From contig NZ_JAUQWH010000038.1 of assembly GCF_030757795.1 (NCBI RefSeq), positions 1-63,042 on the forward strand: 63,042 nt of DNA, given 5' to 3'. Origin of the DNA: Actinoplanes oryzae (GTDB taxonomy: Bacteria > Actinomycetota > Actinomycetes > Mycobacteriales > Micromonosporaceae). Made by a program: the position numbers and the translations under genes. The notes beneath the pieces were generated by a model that saw only the letters and a list, made by a program, of their open reading frames with translations, did no database searches and was not told the DNA's origin. Below are positions 52,896 through 60,836 of this stretch, piece by piece; position 1 is the first letter of the stretch, and each line of letters opens with the position of its first letter.

Positions 52896-54764
52896 GTGAC
52901 GACTCTCGGACAGCGGCTGGGCGAGCTGCGGCGGCGGGCGTTCACGGGCCGTGACGAGGAGCTCGCGCTGTTCCGGGCGGCGCTGAGCGGGTCCGGCGTG
53001 CTCTTCGTGCACGGTCCCGGCGGCGTCGGCAAGAGTTCCCTGCTCGACAGATTCGCCGAGCTGGCCGCCGGGGCCGGGCGGGAGCTCCTCCGCGCCGACG
53101 CCCGGGACGGCACGCAGCTGCCCACGCCGGAGGGCGACCGGCCGGTGCTGCTCATCGACACGTACGAGCTGCTCTCCCCCGTCGACGACTGGGTCCGCGA
53201 GCACTATCTGCCGGCGCTGCCCGGCGACAGCCTGATCGTGCTGGCCGGCCGGCAGGCACCCCGGTGGGCGGCCGACCCCGGGTGGCGCGAGCTGCTGACG
53301 GTCGTCCCGCTGGGCAATCTCTCCCCGGAGGACGGTGCGGCCTATCTGGCGGCTCAAGGCGTGCCGTCAGCCCTCCGGGACACCCTGCTGGCCCTGGGCC
53401 ACGGGCACCCGTTGACCCTGTCGATGCTGGTCGAGGCGGTCCGGCGGGGCGCCGAGGCGCGGACGCTGAGCGACCTGCCCGACGTCGTGAGCGCGCTGCT
53501 GGCCCGCACCGTCGACGCGACGCCGACCCCGCGGCACCGGAGGGCGCTCGAGGTGTGCGCGCATCTGCCCGTCACGACCGAGGAGCTGCTGCGCCCGGTG
53601 ACCGGGGACGACGCGGGCGAGCTGTTCGCCTGGCTGCGCACGCTGTCGTTCGTCGAGGAGGGCCCGTACGGGCTGTATCCGCACGACGTGGTCCGCGACG
53701 CCCTCGACGCCGACCTGCGCTGGCGCGATCCCGGCCGCTACGCCGAGCTGCACCGGGAGCTTTCCGGCGCAGTGCTCGCGCGGATCCGCGCGACTGCCGA
53801 CCGCGGCGAGCGCCTGCGTCTGATCACCGGCTCGATCGTGCTGGCGGGTGGCCGCTCCCGGGTGGAGACGTGCACGACACCGCCGCCGACCTTCCAGGCG
53901 TACGTGGACGATCTGCGCCCCGCCGACGGTCCGGCGATCGTCGCCATGACCCGCCGGTGGCAGGGCGCCGAGCAGGCGCGGCACGCCGAGTACTGGCTGG
54001 GGCGTGACCCGGCGGCGTTCCGCGTCTTCCGCGCGCCGTCGGGCGAGGCGCGAGGTTACGCCGCCTGCCTGACCCTGGAGGGCTCGAGCGCGGACCCGGC
54101 TGCGGAGGCGATGTGGCGCTACGCGCAGGAGCAGGCTCCCCCGCGCCCCGGCGAGGTGATCCGCGCGTGGCGGTTCTTCCTCGACCGGGACCACGGGCAG
54201 CGGCCGTCGCCGTCGACGACCCTCTTCGCCGCCTGCCAGACGCTCGACATCCTCACGACGACCGGCGTCGCGTGGACGCTGAACGGCGCCTACGCGGACG
54301 CCGGGCAGTGGGGACCCACCATGGACAATCTCGACTTCTGGCACGCCTTCGACGGTGTCCCGCATCCGGTGTTCGCCCACGACTGGCGGCGCGTCGACGT
54401 CACCGAGTGGATGACCGTGGTGCAGGCCCGGCAGGACGGCCTGCCGACGCGGGCCACCGCGGCGGACGCCGGTGCCGTGGTGCTCAGCCGGGCCGAGTTC
54501 GACGCCGCCGTCCGGGCCGCCCTGCGCGATCTCGACCACAATCCCCTGCTGGGCACCCGCCTGGTCCCCCTCCGCGAGCTCGTCGAGGAGGCGGCCGCCA
54601 CGCTGCCGCCGGCGTTGCACGACCTGGTCGACCGCACGTTCCTGCACCCCGTCACCACTCAGGAGCGGGTGGCCGAGACGTTGCACCTGTCGTTCAACAC
54701 CTACCGGCGGCACCGTGATCAGGCCGTCGCCCGCATCACCGACTGGCTCTGGGCACGCTCGTAG
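52896..54764 (+). CDS. P-loop ATPase regulator of unknown function
   Basis: 622 residues; not a named family member. FTGRDEELALFRAAL and Walker A GPGGVGKSS (about 40-48) begin an AAA/NB-ARC-like ATPase, with VLLIDTYELL as Walker B and GHGHPLTLSMLVEA as the sensor/lid segment common to STAND regulators. A middle domain (about 340-530) resembles an acetyltransferase-like or novel fold (AIVAMTRRWQGAEQARHAEYW, RFFLDRDHG). The C-terminus TQERVAETLHLSFNTYRRHRDQAV reads as a helix-turn-helix. GTG 52896. Divergent from the epoxide hydrolase (72 bases). Its end overlaps the GH1 gene by 29 bases tail to tail. Confidence 0.82.
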   Translation: MTTLGQRLGELRRRAFTGRDEELALFRAALSGSGVLFVHGPGGVGKSSLLDRFAELAAGAGRELLRADARDGTQLPTPEGDRPVLLIDTYELLSPVDDWVREHYLPALPGDSLIVLAGRQAPRWAADPGWRELLTVVPLGNLSPEDGAAYLAAQGVPSALRDTLLALGHGHPLTLSMLVEAVRRGAEARTLSDLPDVVSALLARTVDATPTPRHRRALEVCAHLPVTTEELLRPVTGDDAGELFAWLRTLSFVEEGPYGLYPHDVVRDALDADLRWRDPGRYAELHRELSGAVLARIRATADRGERLRLITGSIVLAGGRSRVETCTTPPPTFQAYVDDLRPADGPAIVAMTRRWQGAEQARHAEYWLGRDPAAFRVFRAPSGEARGYAACLTLEGSSADPAAEAMWRYAQEQAPPRPGEVIRAWRFFLDRDHGQRPSPSTTLFAACQTLDILTTTGVAWTLNGAYADAGQWGPTMDNLDFWHAFDGVPHPVFAHDWRRVDVTEWMTVVQARQDGLPTRATAADAGAVVLSRAEFDAAVRAALRDLDHNPLLGTRLVPLRELVEEAAATLPPALHDLVDRTFLHPVTTQERVAETLHLSFNTYRRHRDQAVARITDWLWARS

Positions 54765-56109
54765 CCCGCAGGTTCTCGCGCAGCCAGTGGTAGCTCGCGC
54801 GCGGGGTGCGCGTACCCGTCGGATAGTCGACGTGCACGAGGCCGAAGCGGGGGCCGTACCCGCGCGCCCACTCGAAGTTGTCGAGCAGCGACCAGTAGAA
54901 GTAGCCCCGCAGGTCGATGCCGGCCGCGGCGGCCGCCGCCACGTGCTCGGCCACGAACTGGATGCGGCGAGGGTCCGGGCCGGTGTCCTCGCGCAGCTCG
55001 GCGACGCCGTTCTCGGTCACGTAGACCGGCGGCAGCTGCGGGAAGCGGCCCGCGAGCCCGCGCAGCGTGTCGTGCAGGCCCTGCGGCTCGATCGGCCAGC
55101 CCAGGTCGGTGACCGGCACCCCCTCGCGGGGCACCGACCGCACCCCGATGTCGCAGGCGCTGCGCAGGGCGGGATCCGGCTGGTCGTGCGGCACGTCCGC
55201 GGCGTGGATCCGGTAGTAGTAGTTGACGCCGAGGAAGTCCAGCGGCGCCCCGATCAGCGCGAGATCGCCGTCGTGCCGGAACGACAGGTCGCTCACGCCG
55301 GCGTAGAGCTCCTCGAACCCCTCCGGGTACGCGCCCCCGAGCACCGGATCGGTGAACTGCCGGTTGAGCATCAGGTCCATCCGCGCGGCCGCGGCCCGGT
55401 CCGCCTCGCTGCCGGTGGCGGGCACGGCCGGCGACAGGTTGAGCGTGATGCCCACCCGCGCCCCGGGTGAGGCGGCCCGGATCGCCGGCACCGCGAGCCC
55501 GTGCCCGACCAGCAGGTGGTGGGCGGCGGCCAGGGCGCCGTGCCCGTCCCGGGCGCCGGGCGCGTGCCGCCCCTCGGCGTAGCCGACGATCGACGAGCAG
55601 TAGGGCTCGTTGAGCGTGATCCAGTCCCGGACGCGGTCGCCGAGCCGGGCCGCGACCACGGCGGCGTACTCGACGAAGTGCTGTGCCGTGTCCCGCACCC
55701 GCCACCCGCCGCCCGCGTCCTCGAGCGCCTGCGGCAGGTCCCAGTGGTAGAGCGTGACGAACGGCCGGACGCCCCGCTCGCACAACGCGTCGACGAGCCG
55801 GTCGTAGTAGTCGAGCCCGGCCTTGTTCACCGCACCCGCCCCGGCCGGCAGGACCCGGGGCCACGACACCGAGAACCGGTACGCGTCCACGCCCAGCTCG
55901 GCCAGCAGCGCCACGTCGTCGCGCCACCGGTGGTAGCTGTCGCAGGCCACCGCGCCCGACGCCCCGCCGGCGACCGCCCCGGGCGTACGGCAGAAGACGT
56001 CCCAGATCGACTCGCCGCGCCCGTCCTCGGCGGCCCCGCCTTCGATCTGGTACGCCGCCGTGGCGGCCCCCCACACGAACCCGTCCGGCATCTGTGTCAG
56101 TTCCATCAT
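54736..56109 (-). CDS. GH1 beta-glucosidase
   Basis: Cytosolic retaining beta-glucosidase, 457 residues, typical for GH1. N-terminal FVWGAATAAYQIEG, acid/base E168 in TLNEPY, nucleophile E366 in VTENGV, and YFYWSLLDNFEWARGYGPRFGLVHVDY near the C-terminus. Start ATG 56109 shares one base with the stop of the upstream permease gene, with AAAGG as ribosome site. Last gene of the binding protein-permease-permease-glucosidase operon, so it should cleave imported cellobiose or other beta-glucosides. Confidence 0.96.
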   Translation of the reverse strand: MMELTQMPDGFVWGAATAAYQIEGGAAEDGRGESIWDVFCRTPGAVAGGASGAVACDSYHRWRDDVALLAELGVDAYRFSVSWPRVLPAGAGAVNKAGLDYYDRLVDALCERGVRPFVTLYHWDLPQALEDAGGGWRVRDTAQHFVEYAAVVAARLGDRVRDWITLNEPYCSSIVGYAEGRHAPGARDGHGALAAAHHLLVGHGLAVPAIRAASPGARVGITLNLSPAVPATGSEADRAAAARMDLMLNRQFTDPVLGGAYPEGFEELYAGVSDLSFRHDGDLALIGAPLDFLGVNYYYRIHAADVPHDQPDPALRSACDIGVRSVPREGVPVTDLGWPIEPQGLHDTLRGLAGRFPQLPPVYVTENGVAELREDTGPDPRRIQFVAEHVAAAAAAGIDLRGYFYWSLLDNFEWARGYGPRFGLVHVDYPTGTRTPRASYHWLRENLRATSVPRASR

Positions 56110-56999
56110 CAACCTTTGATCGCGCCTTGCATGATGCCGCCGACGATCTGGCGGCCGAGGAGCATGAAGATCACCAGGATCGGGAGCGTGGCCAGCAGCG
56201 TGCCCGTCAGGGTGAGGGTGTAGTCGGTGGTGTAGCCGCTGGCCAGCGACGACAGGGCGACCTGGACCGTGGCGTTGTCCTGCAGGACGACCAGGGGCCA
56301 GAAGAAGTCGTTCCACGCCTGCATGAAGGTGAACAGGCCGAGCACCGCCGCCGCGGGTCGCGCGGCCGGCAGGACGACGTGCCAGTAGAGGCCGAAGGTG
56401 CTGCAGCCGTCGACGCGGCCGGCCTCCAGCAGCTCGTCGGGCACCGCCCGGCCCAGGTACTGGGTCATGAAGAAGACGCCGAACGCGGTGACCAGCCCCG
56501 GGACGATGACGGCGGCGAGGTGGTCGGTCCAGCCGAGCTTCGCCATGAGCAGGTAGAGCGGGATGATGCCGAGCTGCTGCGGCACCATCGACGTGGCGAT
56601 GGCGAGCACCAGCAGCACCTTGCGGCCGCGGAAGCGGAGCTTGGCGAAGGCGAAACCGGCCAGCGTCGAGAAGAACACCACGGAGACGGTGACCGAGCCG
56701 CTGACGATCAGCGAGTTGAGCAGGGCCTGCCCGAAGTCGGTCGAGTCGAAGACCCGGGCGATGTTGTCGAAGAGGTGGCCCCCCGGCACGAGCACCGGGG
56801 GGACCTGGGCGACGGCCTCGCTGGTCTGCGACGAGACGACCAGCGACCAGTAGAGCGGGAACACCGAGCCGGCGACCACGGCGAGCAGGGCGGCGTAGGT
56901 CCAGACCGACGCGCGGCGCGGGTAGCCGAAGACGCGCCGCCGGACCGGCCGTTTCTCCACGGGCGGCGCCGGCTTCTCGACCGGGGCGAGCAGGGTCAT
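56109..56999 (-). CDS. beta-glucoside ABC permease, MalG-like
   Basis: 296 residues, six membrane helices starting at about WTYAALLAVVAGSVFPLYWSL. EAA-type loop LLEAGRVDGCSTFGLYWHVVLPAA, in which the second Ala of the usual EAA is Gly. Seven bases after the preceding permease gene and sharing a base with the GH1 start. Forms the channel with its neighbour; no ATPase gene in the operon. Confidence 0.94.
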   Translation of the reverse strand: MTLLAPVEKPAPPVEKRPVRRRVFGYPRRASVWTYAALLAVVAGSVFPLYWSLVVSSQTSEAVAQVPPVLVPGGHLFDNIARVFDSTDFGQALLNSLIVSGSVTVSVVFFSTLAGFAFAKLRFRGRKVLLVLAIATSMVPQQLGIIPLYLLMAKLGWTDHLAAVIVPGLVTAFGVFFMTQYLGRAVPDELLEAGRVDGCSTFGLYWHVVLPAARPAAAVLGLFTFMQAWNDFFWPLVVLQDNATVQVALSSLASGYTTDYTLTLTGTLLATLPILVIFMLLGRQIVGGIMQGAIKG

Positions 57000-57006
57000 G
57001 ACAGCC

Positions 57007-57915
57007 TCACTTCTCGTCGTTCGCGATGCGCCGGGTGAGCAGGAAGTTGGCGACCGCGAAGACGGCGATGACCAGGCAGAGCGTCCAGGCGATCGCGGAG
57101 GCGTAGCCGAACCGGAACTCGCGGAAGCCCTGCTCGTACATGAACAGCGCGGCGGTCTGGAACTGCCGGTCCGAGCCGCCGGTCGGGGTGGAGGTGCCCG
57201 CGAAGAGCAGCGGCTCGGCCATGATCTGCAGGCCGCCGATCGTCGAGATCACCGCGGTGAACATGATGGTCGGGCGCAGCTGGGGCACGGTGATGCGCCA
57301 GAACTGCTGCCGCTGGTTGGCGCCGTCGAGGTCGGCGGCTTCGTACAGGTCGTGCGGGATGGCCTGCATGGAGGCGAGGTAGATCAGCGCGTTGTAGCCG
57401 GTCCAGCGCCACGCCACGATGAGCGAGATCGCGAGGTGCGAGCTCCAAGTGTTCGCCTGCCAGTCGACCGGGCCGGCACCGACGATCCCGAGCAGCCAGT
57501 TGATCATGCCGAAATCGCGGCCGAACATCTGCGTGAAGACGATCGTCACGGCCACGATGGACGTGATGTTGGGCAGCAACACCCCCATGCGCAGGCTGGT
57601 ACGCGCCCGGAGCCGATGGTTGAGCAGGTGCGCGATCCACAGCGCCGCCAGCAGTTGCGGCACCGTGGACAGCACCCAGATGCTCAGGGTGTTGCCGAGC
57701 GCGTTCCAGAAGTACGCGTCCCCGAGCAGCTCGCGGTAGTTCGCCAGCCCGACCCACGTGTGCTCCCCCGCGTCCAGCAGGTCCCAGTCGTTGAACGAGA
57801 CGTAGCCGGTGTAGAGCAGCGGCCACAACCCGAACACGCCGAAGAGCAGGAAGAACGGGACGATGTAGAGGTACGGGGAGCCCTTGGCGTCGAGCCGGCT
57901 CAGGGCGGCCCTCAC
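57007..57915 (-). CDS. beta-glucoside ABC permease, MalF-like
   Basis: 302 residues, six membrane helices (first at YLYIVPFFLLFGVFGLWPLL), EAA loop LYEAADLDGANQRQQFWRITVPQL. GTG start 57915 overlaps the stop of the binding-protein gene by 4 bases, so translation is coupled. The frame is open much further upstream, but that part only shadows the binding-protein gene. Confidence 0.94.
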   Translation of the reverse strand: MRAALSRLDAKGSPYLYIVPFFLLFGVFGLWPLLYTGYVSFNDWDLLDAGEHTWVGLANYRELLGDAYFWNALGNTLSIWVLSTVPQLLAALWIAHLLNHRLRARTSLRMGVLLPNITSIVAVTIVFTQMFGRDFGMINWLLGIVGAGPVDWQANTWSSHLAISLIVAWRWTGYNALIYLASMQAIPHDLYEAADLDGANQRQQFWRITVPQLRPTIMFTAVISTIGGLQIMAEPLLFAGTSTPTGGSDRQFQTAALFMYEQGFREFRFGYASAIAWTLCLVIAVFAVANFLLTRRIANDEK

Positions 57916-59168
57916 TTGGTGAGACGCTCGATGTCGCTGACCGTCTGCGTCCAGGACTGCTCGGAGCCCTGCTTGCCCTGCTCGACGCGGATCAGGCCGT
58001 CCCGGATGGTGGTCTGGATGTCGCCCGTACGCGGGCCCTGGTACTGCGGCTCGAGCTCCTTGGCGGCGGTGGTGAACAGCTTGCCGACCGGGGCGTTGTT
58101 GAAGAACGGGTCCTTGTAGTTCGCGATCTCGGGCTTGTCGTAGAGCGCCGGGATCGACGGCAGCAGGCCCTGCGAGGTGAAGTTGCGCGCCTGCTGCTCG
58201 GGTGCGGTCAGCCAGGCGGCGAGCTTCTTGGCCTCCTCGACGTGCTTGCCCTGCTTGGGCACGGTCAGGTACGAGCCGCCCCAGTTGCCGCCGCCCCCGG
58301 GCACCGAGGCCACGTCCCACTTGCCGGCGAAGCTCTTGGCCTGGTCCTTGATCTTGGCCATCATCCACGCCGGGCAGGCGATGGTGGCGAACTGGCCCTT
58401 GGCGAAGCCGTTGTTCCACTCCGGCGAGCTCTCGACCAGCTTGGCCGACATGTTGCCCTGGATCGCCCGCACGACCAGGTCCCAGGCCTTGCGCACCTCC
58501 GGGTTGGAGGCCACGACCACGGTGTTGTCGGGGGCGTAGAAGCCCTGCGGCGCCTGGCCGATGACGGCGTTGTAGAGCGCCCCGCCGCCGTCGAAGAACG
58601 CGGTGCCGGCCGGCGCCTTCGCGGTGTACTTCGCGCCCACCTCGAGGTACTTGTCCCAGCCCGCGGCCCAGGACGCGGAGACGGCGTCGCGGTCGGCGGG
58701 CAGGCCGGCCTTCTCGAAGAGGTCGCGGCGGTAGCAGATCGCGAGGCCGCCGACGTCGGTGCCGTACCCGATCTGCTGGCCCTCCTTGGTCAGCGACGCC
58801 TGCCACTTCCAGGGCAGATACTCCGCCTGACGCTCGGTGCCCAGGTCGACGAACTGCTTGCCGGCCTCGCGCATCTGGGCGATGAACCCGGTGTCGACGC
58901 CCTCGATGTCGCCGGCGCCCGACCCCGTGGCGAGGTGCGTGGCGAGGTCACGGTGGTGGTCGTTGTAGGCGGCCGTGTGCTCCTGGATCTTGATGCCGGG
59001 GTGCGCGGCCTCGTACTCCTTGTAGAGCTGCTCGTAGCCGAAGTTGCCGAACAGGTTGACGTCCAGCGTGATGTCGCCGCCGCCACCCTCGCTGCCGCCC
59101 CCGGAGCCGCAGGCGGTGAGCATCATCGTGGCCGCCGCCAGGGCGCCGACCGTACGCAGAAAGCGCAT
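57912..59168 (-). CDS. beta-glucoside/cellooligosaccharide-binding lipoprotein
   Basis: 418-residue extracellular solute-binding protein. Signal peptide MRFLRTVGALAAATMMLTAC with lipobox (LTAC, Cys at about 20), then a Gly/Ser-rich linker. The mature domain (ITLDVNLFGNFGYEQLYKEYEAAHPGI, YGTDVGGLAICYRRDLFEKAGLP) is of CebE/cellobiose-binder type. ATG 59168 with GAGAGGA upstream. First gene of the operon; a perfect palindrome lies 23-38 bases upstream of the start, so the LacI protein encoded opposite should control it. Confidence 0.94.
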   Translation of the reverse strand: MRFLRTVGALAAATMMLTACGSGGGSEGGGGDITLDVNLFGNFGYEQLYKEYEAAHPGIKIQEHTAAYNDHHRDLATHLATGSGAGDIEGVDTGFIAQMREAGKQFVDLGTERQAEYLPWKWQASLTKEGQQIGYGTDVGGLAICYRRDLFEKAGLPADRDAVSASWAAGWDKYLEVGAKYTAKAPAGTAFFDGGGALYNAVIGQAPQGFYAPDNTVVVASNPEVRKAWDLVVRAIQGNMSAKLVESSPEWNNGFAKGQFATIACPAWMMAKIKDQAKSFAGKWDVASVPGGGGNWGGSYLTVPKQGKHVEEAKKLAAWLTAPEQQARNFTSQGLLPSIPALYDKPEIANYKDPFFNNAPVGKLFTTAAKELEPQYQGPRTGDIQTTIRDGLIRVEQGKQGSEQSWTQTVSDIERLTK

Positions 59169-59190
59169 GTCACACAGTCCTCTCACGCTG

Positions 59191-59336
59191 ATGTAACCGG
59201 TTACATTCGGTCCGCGGAGATCACTTAACCGGTTCGGGAAATTGATGGGGACGAGTGTGCCGCCCCGACCCCGGGTCCCGTCAAGTAACAAGCCGGTAAC
59301 GAGATCCACAGCTTGGACACGATCTTGAAACCGGTT
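59191..59336. promoter_or_regulatory. operator series for the beta-glucoside LacI repressor
   Basis: ATGTAACCGGTTACAT (59191-59206) is a perfect 16-base palindrome. The same core AACCGGTT recurs at 59227-59234 and 59329-59336 (the latter as GAAACCGGTTACAC), and a weaker AAGCCGGTAAC is at 59290-59300. The first lies next to the binding-protein start, the last overlaps the repressor gene's own -10, so both divergent units should be repressed together. Confidence 0.83.
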
Positions 59337-59340
59337 ACAC
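59313..59340 (+). promoter_or_regulatory. promoter of the lacI-like gene, probably leaderless transcript
   Basis: TTGGAC (59313-59318), 16 bases, TTACAC (59335-59340), then GTG start at 59348, only 7 bases after the -10. Transcription should start at or next to the start codon, giving a leaderless mRNA; no ribosome site is present. The AACCGGTT operator overlaps the -10, so the gene is probably autoregulated. Confidence 0.6.
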
Positions 59341-59347
59341 TCCCGGC

Positions 59348-60361
59348 GTGTCGAGCATTCGGGAGGTGGCCCGCCGCTCCGGCGTCTCCGTCGCCACGGT
59401 GTCGCGGGTCTTCAACGCCCCCGAGATCGTCAGCATGCGCACCCGCCAGCTCGTCCTCGCGACCGCCGCCGAGGTCGGCTACCTGCCGAACGAGTCGGCC
59501 CGCACGCTCGCGACGAAGAAGTCGCACATGGTCGGCCTGGTGTGGGACACCGACCACCGCCGCCCCGGCTGGCGGCACCCGTTCTTCCAGGACATCCTCG
59601 TCGCCCTCAAGAGCGCCCTGAGCGCCCACGGCCTGCACCTGCTCATGCTCGCCCCCGACCAGAGCCCCGGCCTCGACGACCGGCAGCGCTTCCTGCGCGC
59701 GGTCCAGCGCCACAGCGTCGACGGCGTGGTCATCATCGACAACGGCAGCCGCGACCCGGCCGTCCTCGCCCTCGTCGACGCCGCCGTGCCCTGCGTCGCC
59801 CTCGACCTGCGCTTCACCGGCCCGACCTGCACCTACATCACGTCGGACAACGCCGGCGGCGGCCGCCTCGCCGCGGCCCACCTGATCGAACGCGGACACC
59901 GGCACATCGCCACGATCACCGGCCCGCCGCCGACGCTGCCGGCCGCGGAACGCCTGACCGGGTTCCGCGCCGCGCTCGCCGAGGCGGGCCTGCCGCTCGC
60001 CGACGAGGACGTCGTGGCGGGCGACTTCTATCTCGACAGCGGTTACGCCGCCATGAAGAGGCTGCTCGCCCGCGATCCCCGGCCCACCGCCGTGTTCGCC
60101 GCCGGCGACGAGATGGCGGTCGGCGCCATGCAGGCCCTGCACGAGGCCGGCCTGCGCGTCCCCGGGGACGTCGCGCTCGTCGGCTTCGACGACATCGAGG
60201 TCGCCGCCCTGATCCCTCCCGGTCTCACCACCGTCACCCAGGACAAGACCGGCTTCGGTACGGCCGCCGCGGAGGCCGTCATGGCGATGCTGCAGGGCAC
60301 CGCCGCTCCCCCGTCGCCCACCACGCTCCCCACCAGGCTCGTCGTGCGCGGCTCGACATGA
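59348..60361 (+). CDS. LacI family repressor of the beta-glucoside operon (CebR-like)
   Basis: 337 residues: helix-turn-helix IREVARRSGVSVATVSRVFN, hinge VGYLPNESARTLATKKS, effector-binding core with AVFAAGDEMAVGAMQALHEAGLRVPGDVALVGFDDIEVAAL and the TTVTQDKTGFG segment. GTG 59348 has no ribosome site (leaderless). Divergent from the binding protein-permease-GH1 operon, with AACCGGTT palindromes between. Its stop overlaps the next gene by ATGA. Likely inducer: cellobiose or a related beta-glucoside. Confidence 0.94.
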   Translation: MSSIREVARRSGVSVATVSRVFNAPEIVSMRTRQLVLATAAEVGYLPNESARTLATKKSHMVGLVWDTDHRRPGWRHPFFQDILVALKSALSAHGLHLLMLAPDQSPGLDDRQRFLRAVQRHSVDGVVIIDNGSRDPAVLALVDAAVPCVALDLRFTGPTCTYITSDNAGGGRLAAAHLIERGHRHIATITGPPPTLPAAERLTGFRAALAEAGLPLADEDVVAGDFYLDSGYAAMKRLLARDPRPTAVFAAGDEMAVGAMQALHEAGLRVPGDVALVGFDDIEVAALIPPGLTTVTQDKTGFGTAAAEAVMAMLQGTAAPPSPTTLPTRLVVRGST

Positions 60362-60825
60362 TGTTCGTCGTCCAGCGGCACCGGGCCCGGCGGCTGCACT
60401 ACGACTTCCGGCTCGAGCTGGGCGGCGTCCTCGTCAGCTGGGCCGTCCCCAAGGGGCCGACCCTCGACCCGGCCGTCCGCCGCGCCGCCTTCCGCGTCGA
60501 GGACCACGAGCTGAGCTACGGCGACTTCGAAGGCGTCCTCCCGGCCGGCCGCTACGGCGCCGGCGACGTCATCGTCTGGGACACCGGCACCTGGACCCTC
60601 GCCACCGGCGCCCTGGACGCCGGCGAGCTCCACTTCGACCTCGCCGGCGTCAAGCTGCACGGCCGCTTCGTCCTGAAACACACCCGCACCACCGCCGCCG
60701 GCAAACAAGAATGGCTCCTCCTCCACAAGCGCGACGACCACGCCGTGCCCGGCTGGAACGCCGAGGACCACCCCCGCTCGGTCCGCACCGGCCGCACCAA
60801 CGACGAAGTAGCCGCCGGCACCTGA
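60358..60825 (+). CDS. stand-alone LigD-type 3'-phosphoesterase domain protein
   Basis: 155 residues matching only the phosphoesterase module of the non-homologous end-joining ligase LigD, which trims 3'-phosphate and ribonucleotide ends. Family marks: FVVQRHRARRLHYDFRLELGG, LVSWAVPKGPTLDP, RAAFRVEDHELSYGDFEG and GRYGAGDVIVWDTGTW, with FVLKHTR..EWLLLHKRDDHA near the end. No polymerase or ligase domain and no Ku gene nearby. ATG 60358 overlaps the LacI stop by 4 bases, so it is coupled to a sugar repressor gene, an odd partner. Confidence 0.9.
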   Translation: MMFVVQRHRARRLHYDFRLELGGVLVSWAVPKGPTLDPAVRRAAFRVEDHELSYGDFEGVLPAGRYGAGDVIVWDTGTWTLATGALDAGELHFDLAGVKLHGRFVLKHTRTTAAGKQEWLLLHKRDDHAVPGWNAEDHPRSVRTGRTNDEVAAGT

Positions 60826-60836
60826 CAGAATTGCCG

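Noticed and set aside
57007..58806. A permease extended upstream to 599 residues
   Set aside because: The added part is an out-of-frame reading of the binding-protein gene; GTG 57915 matches the family start.
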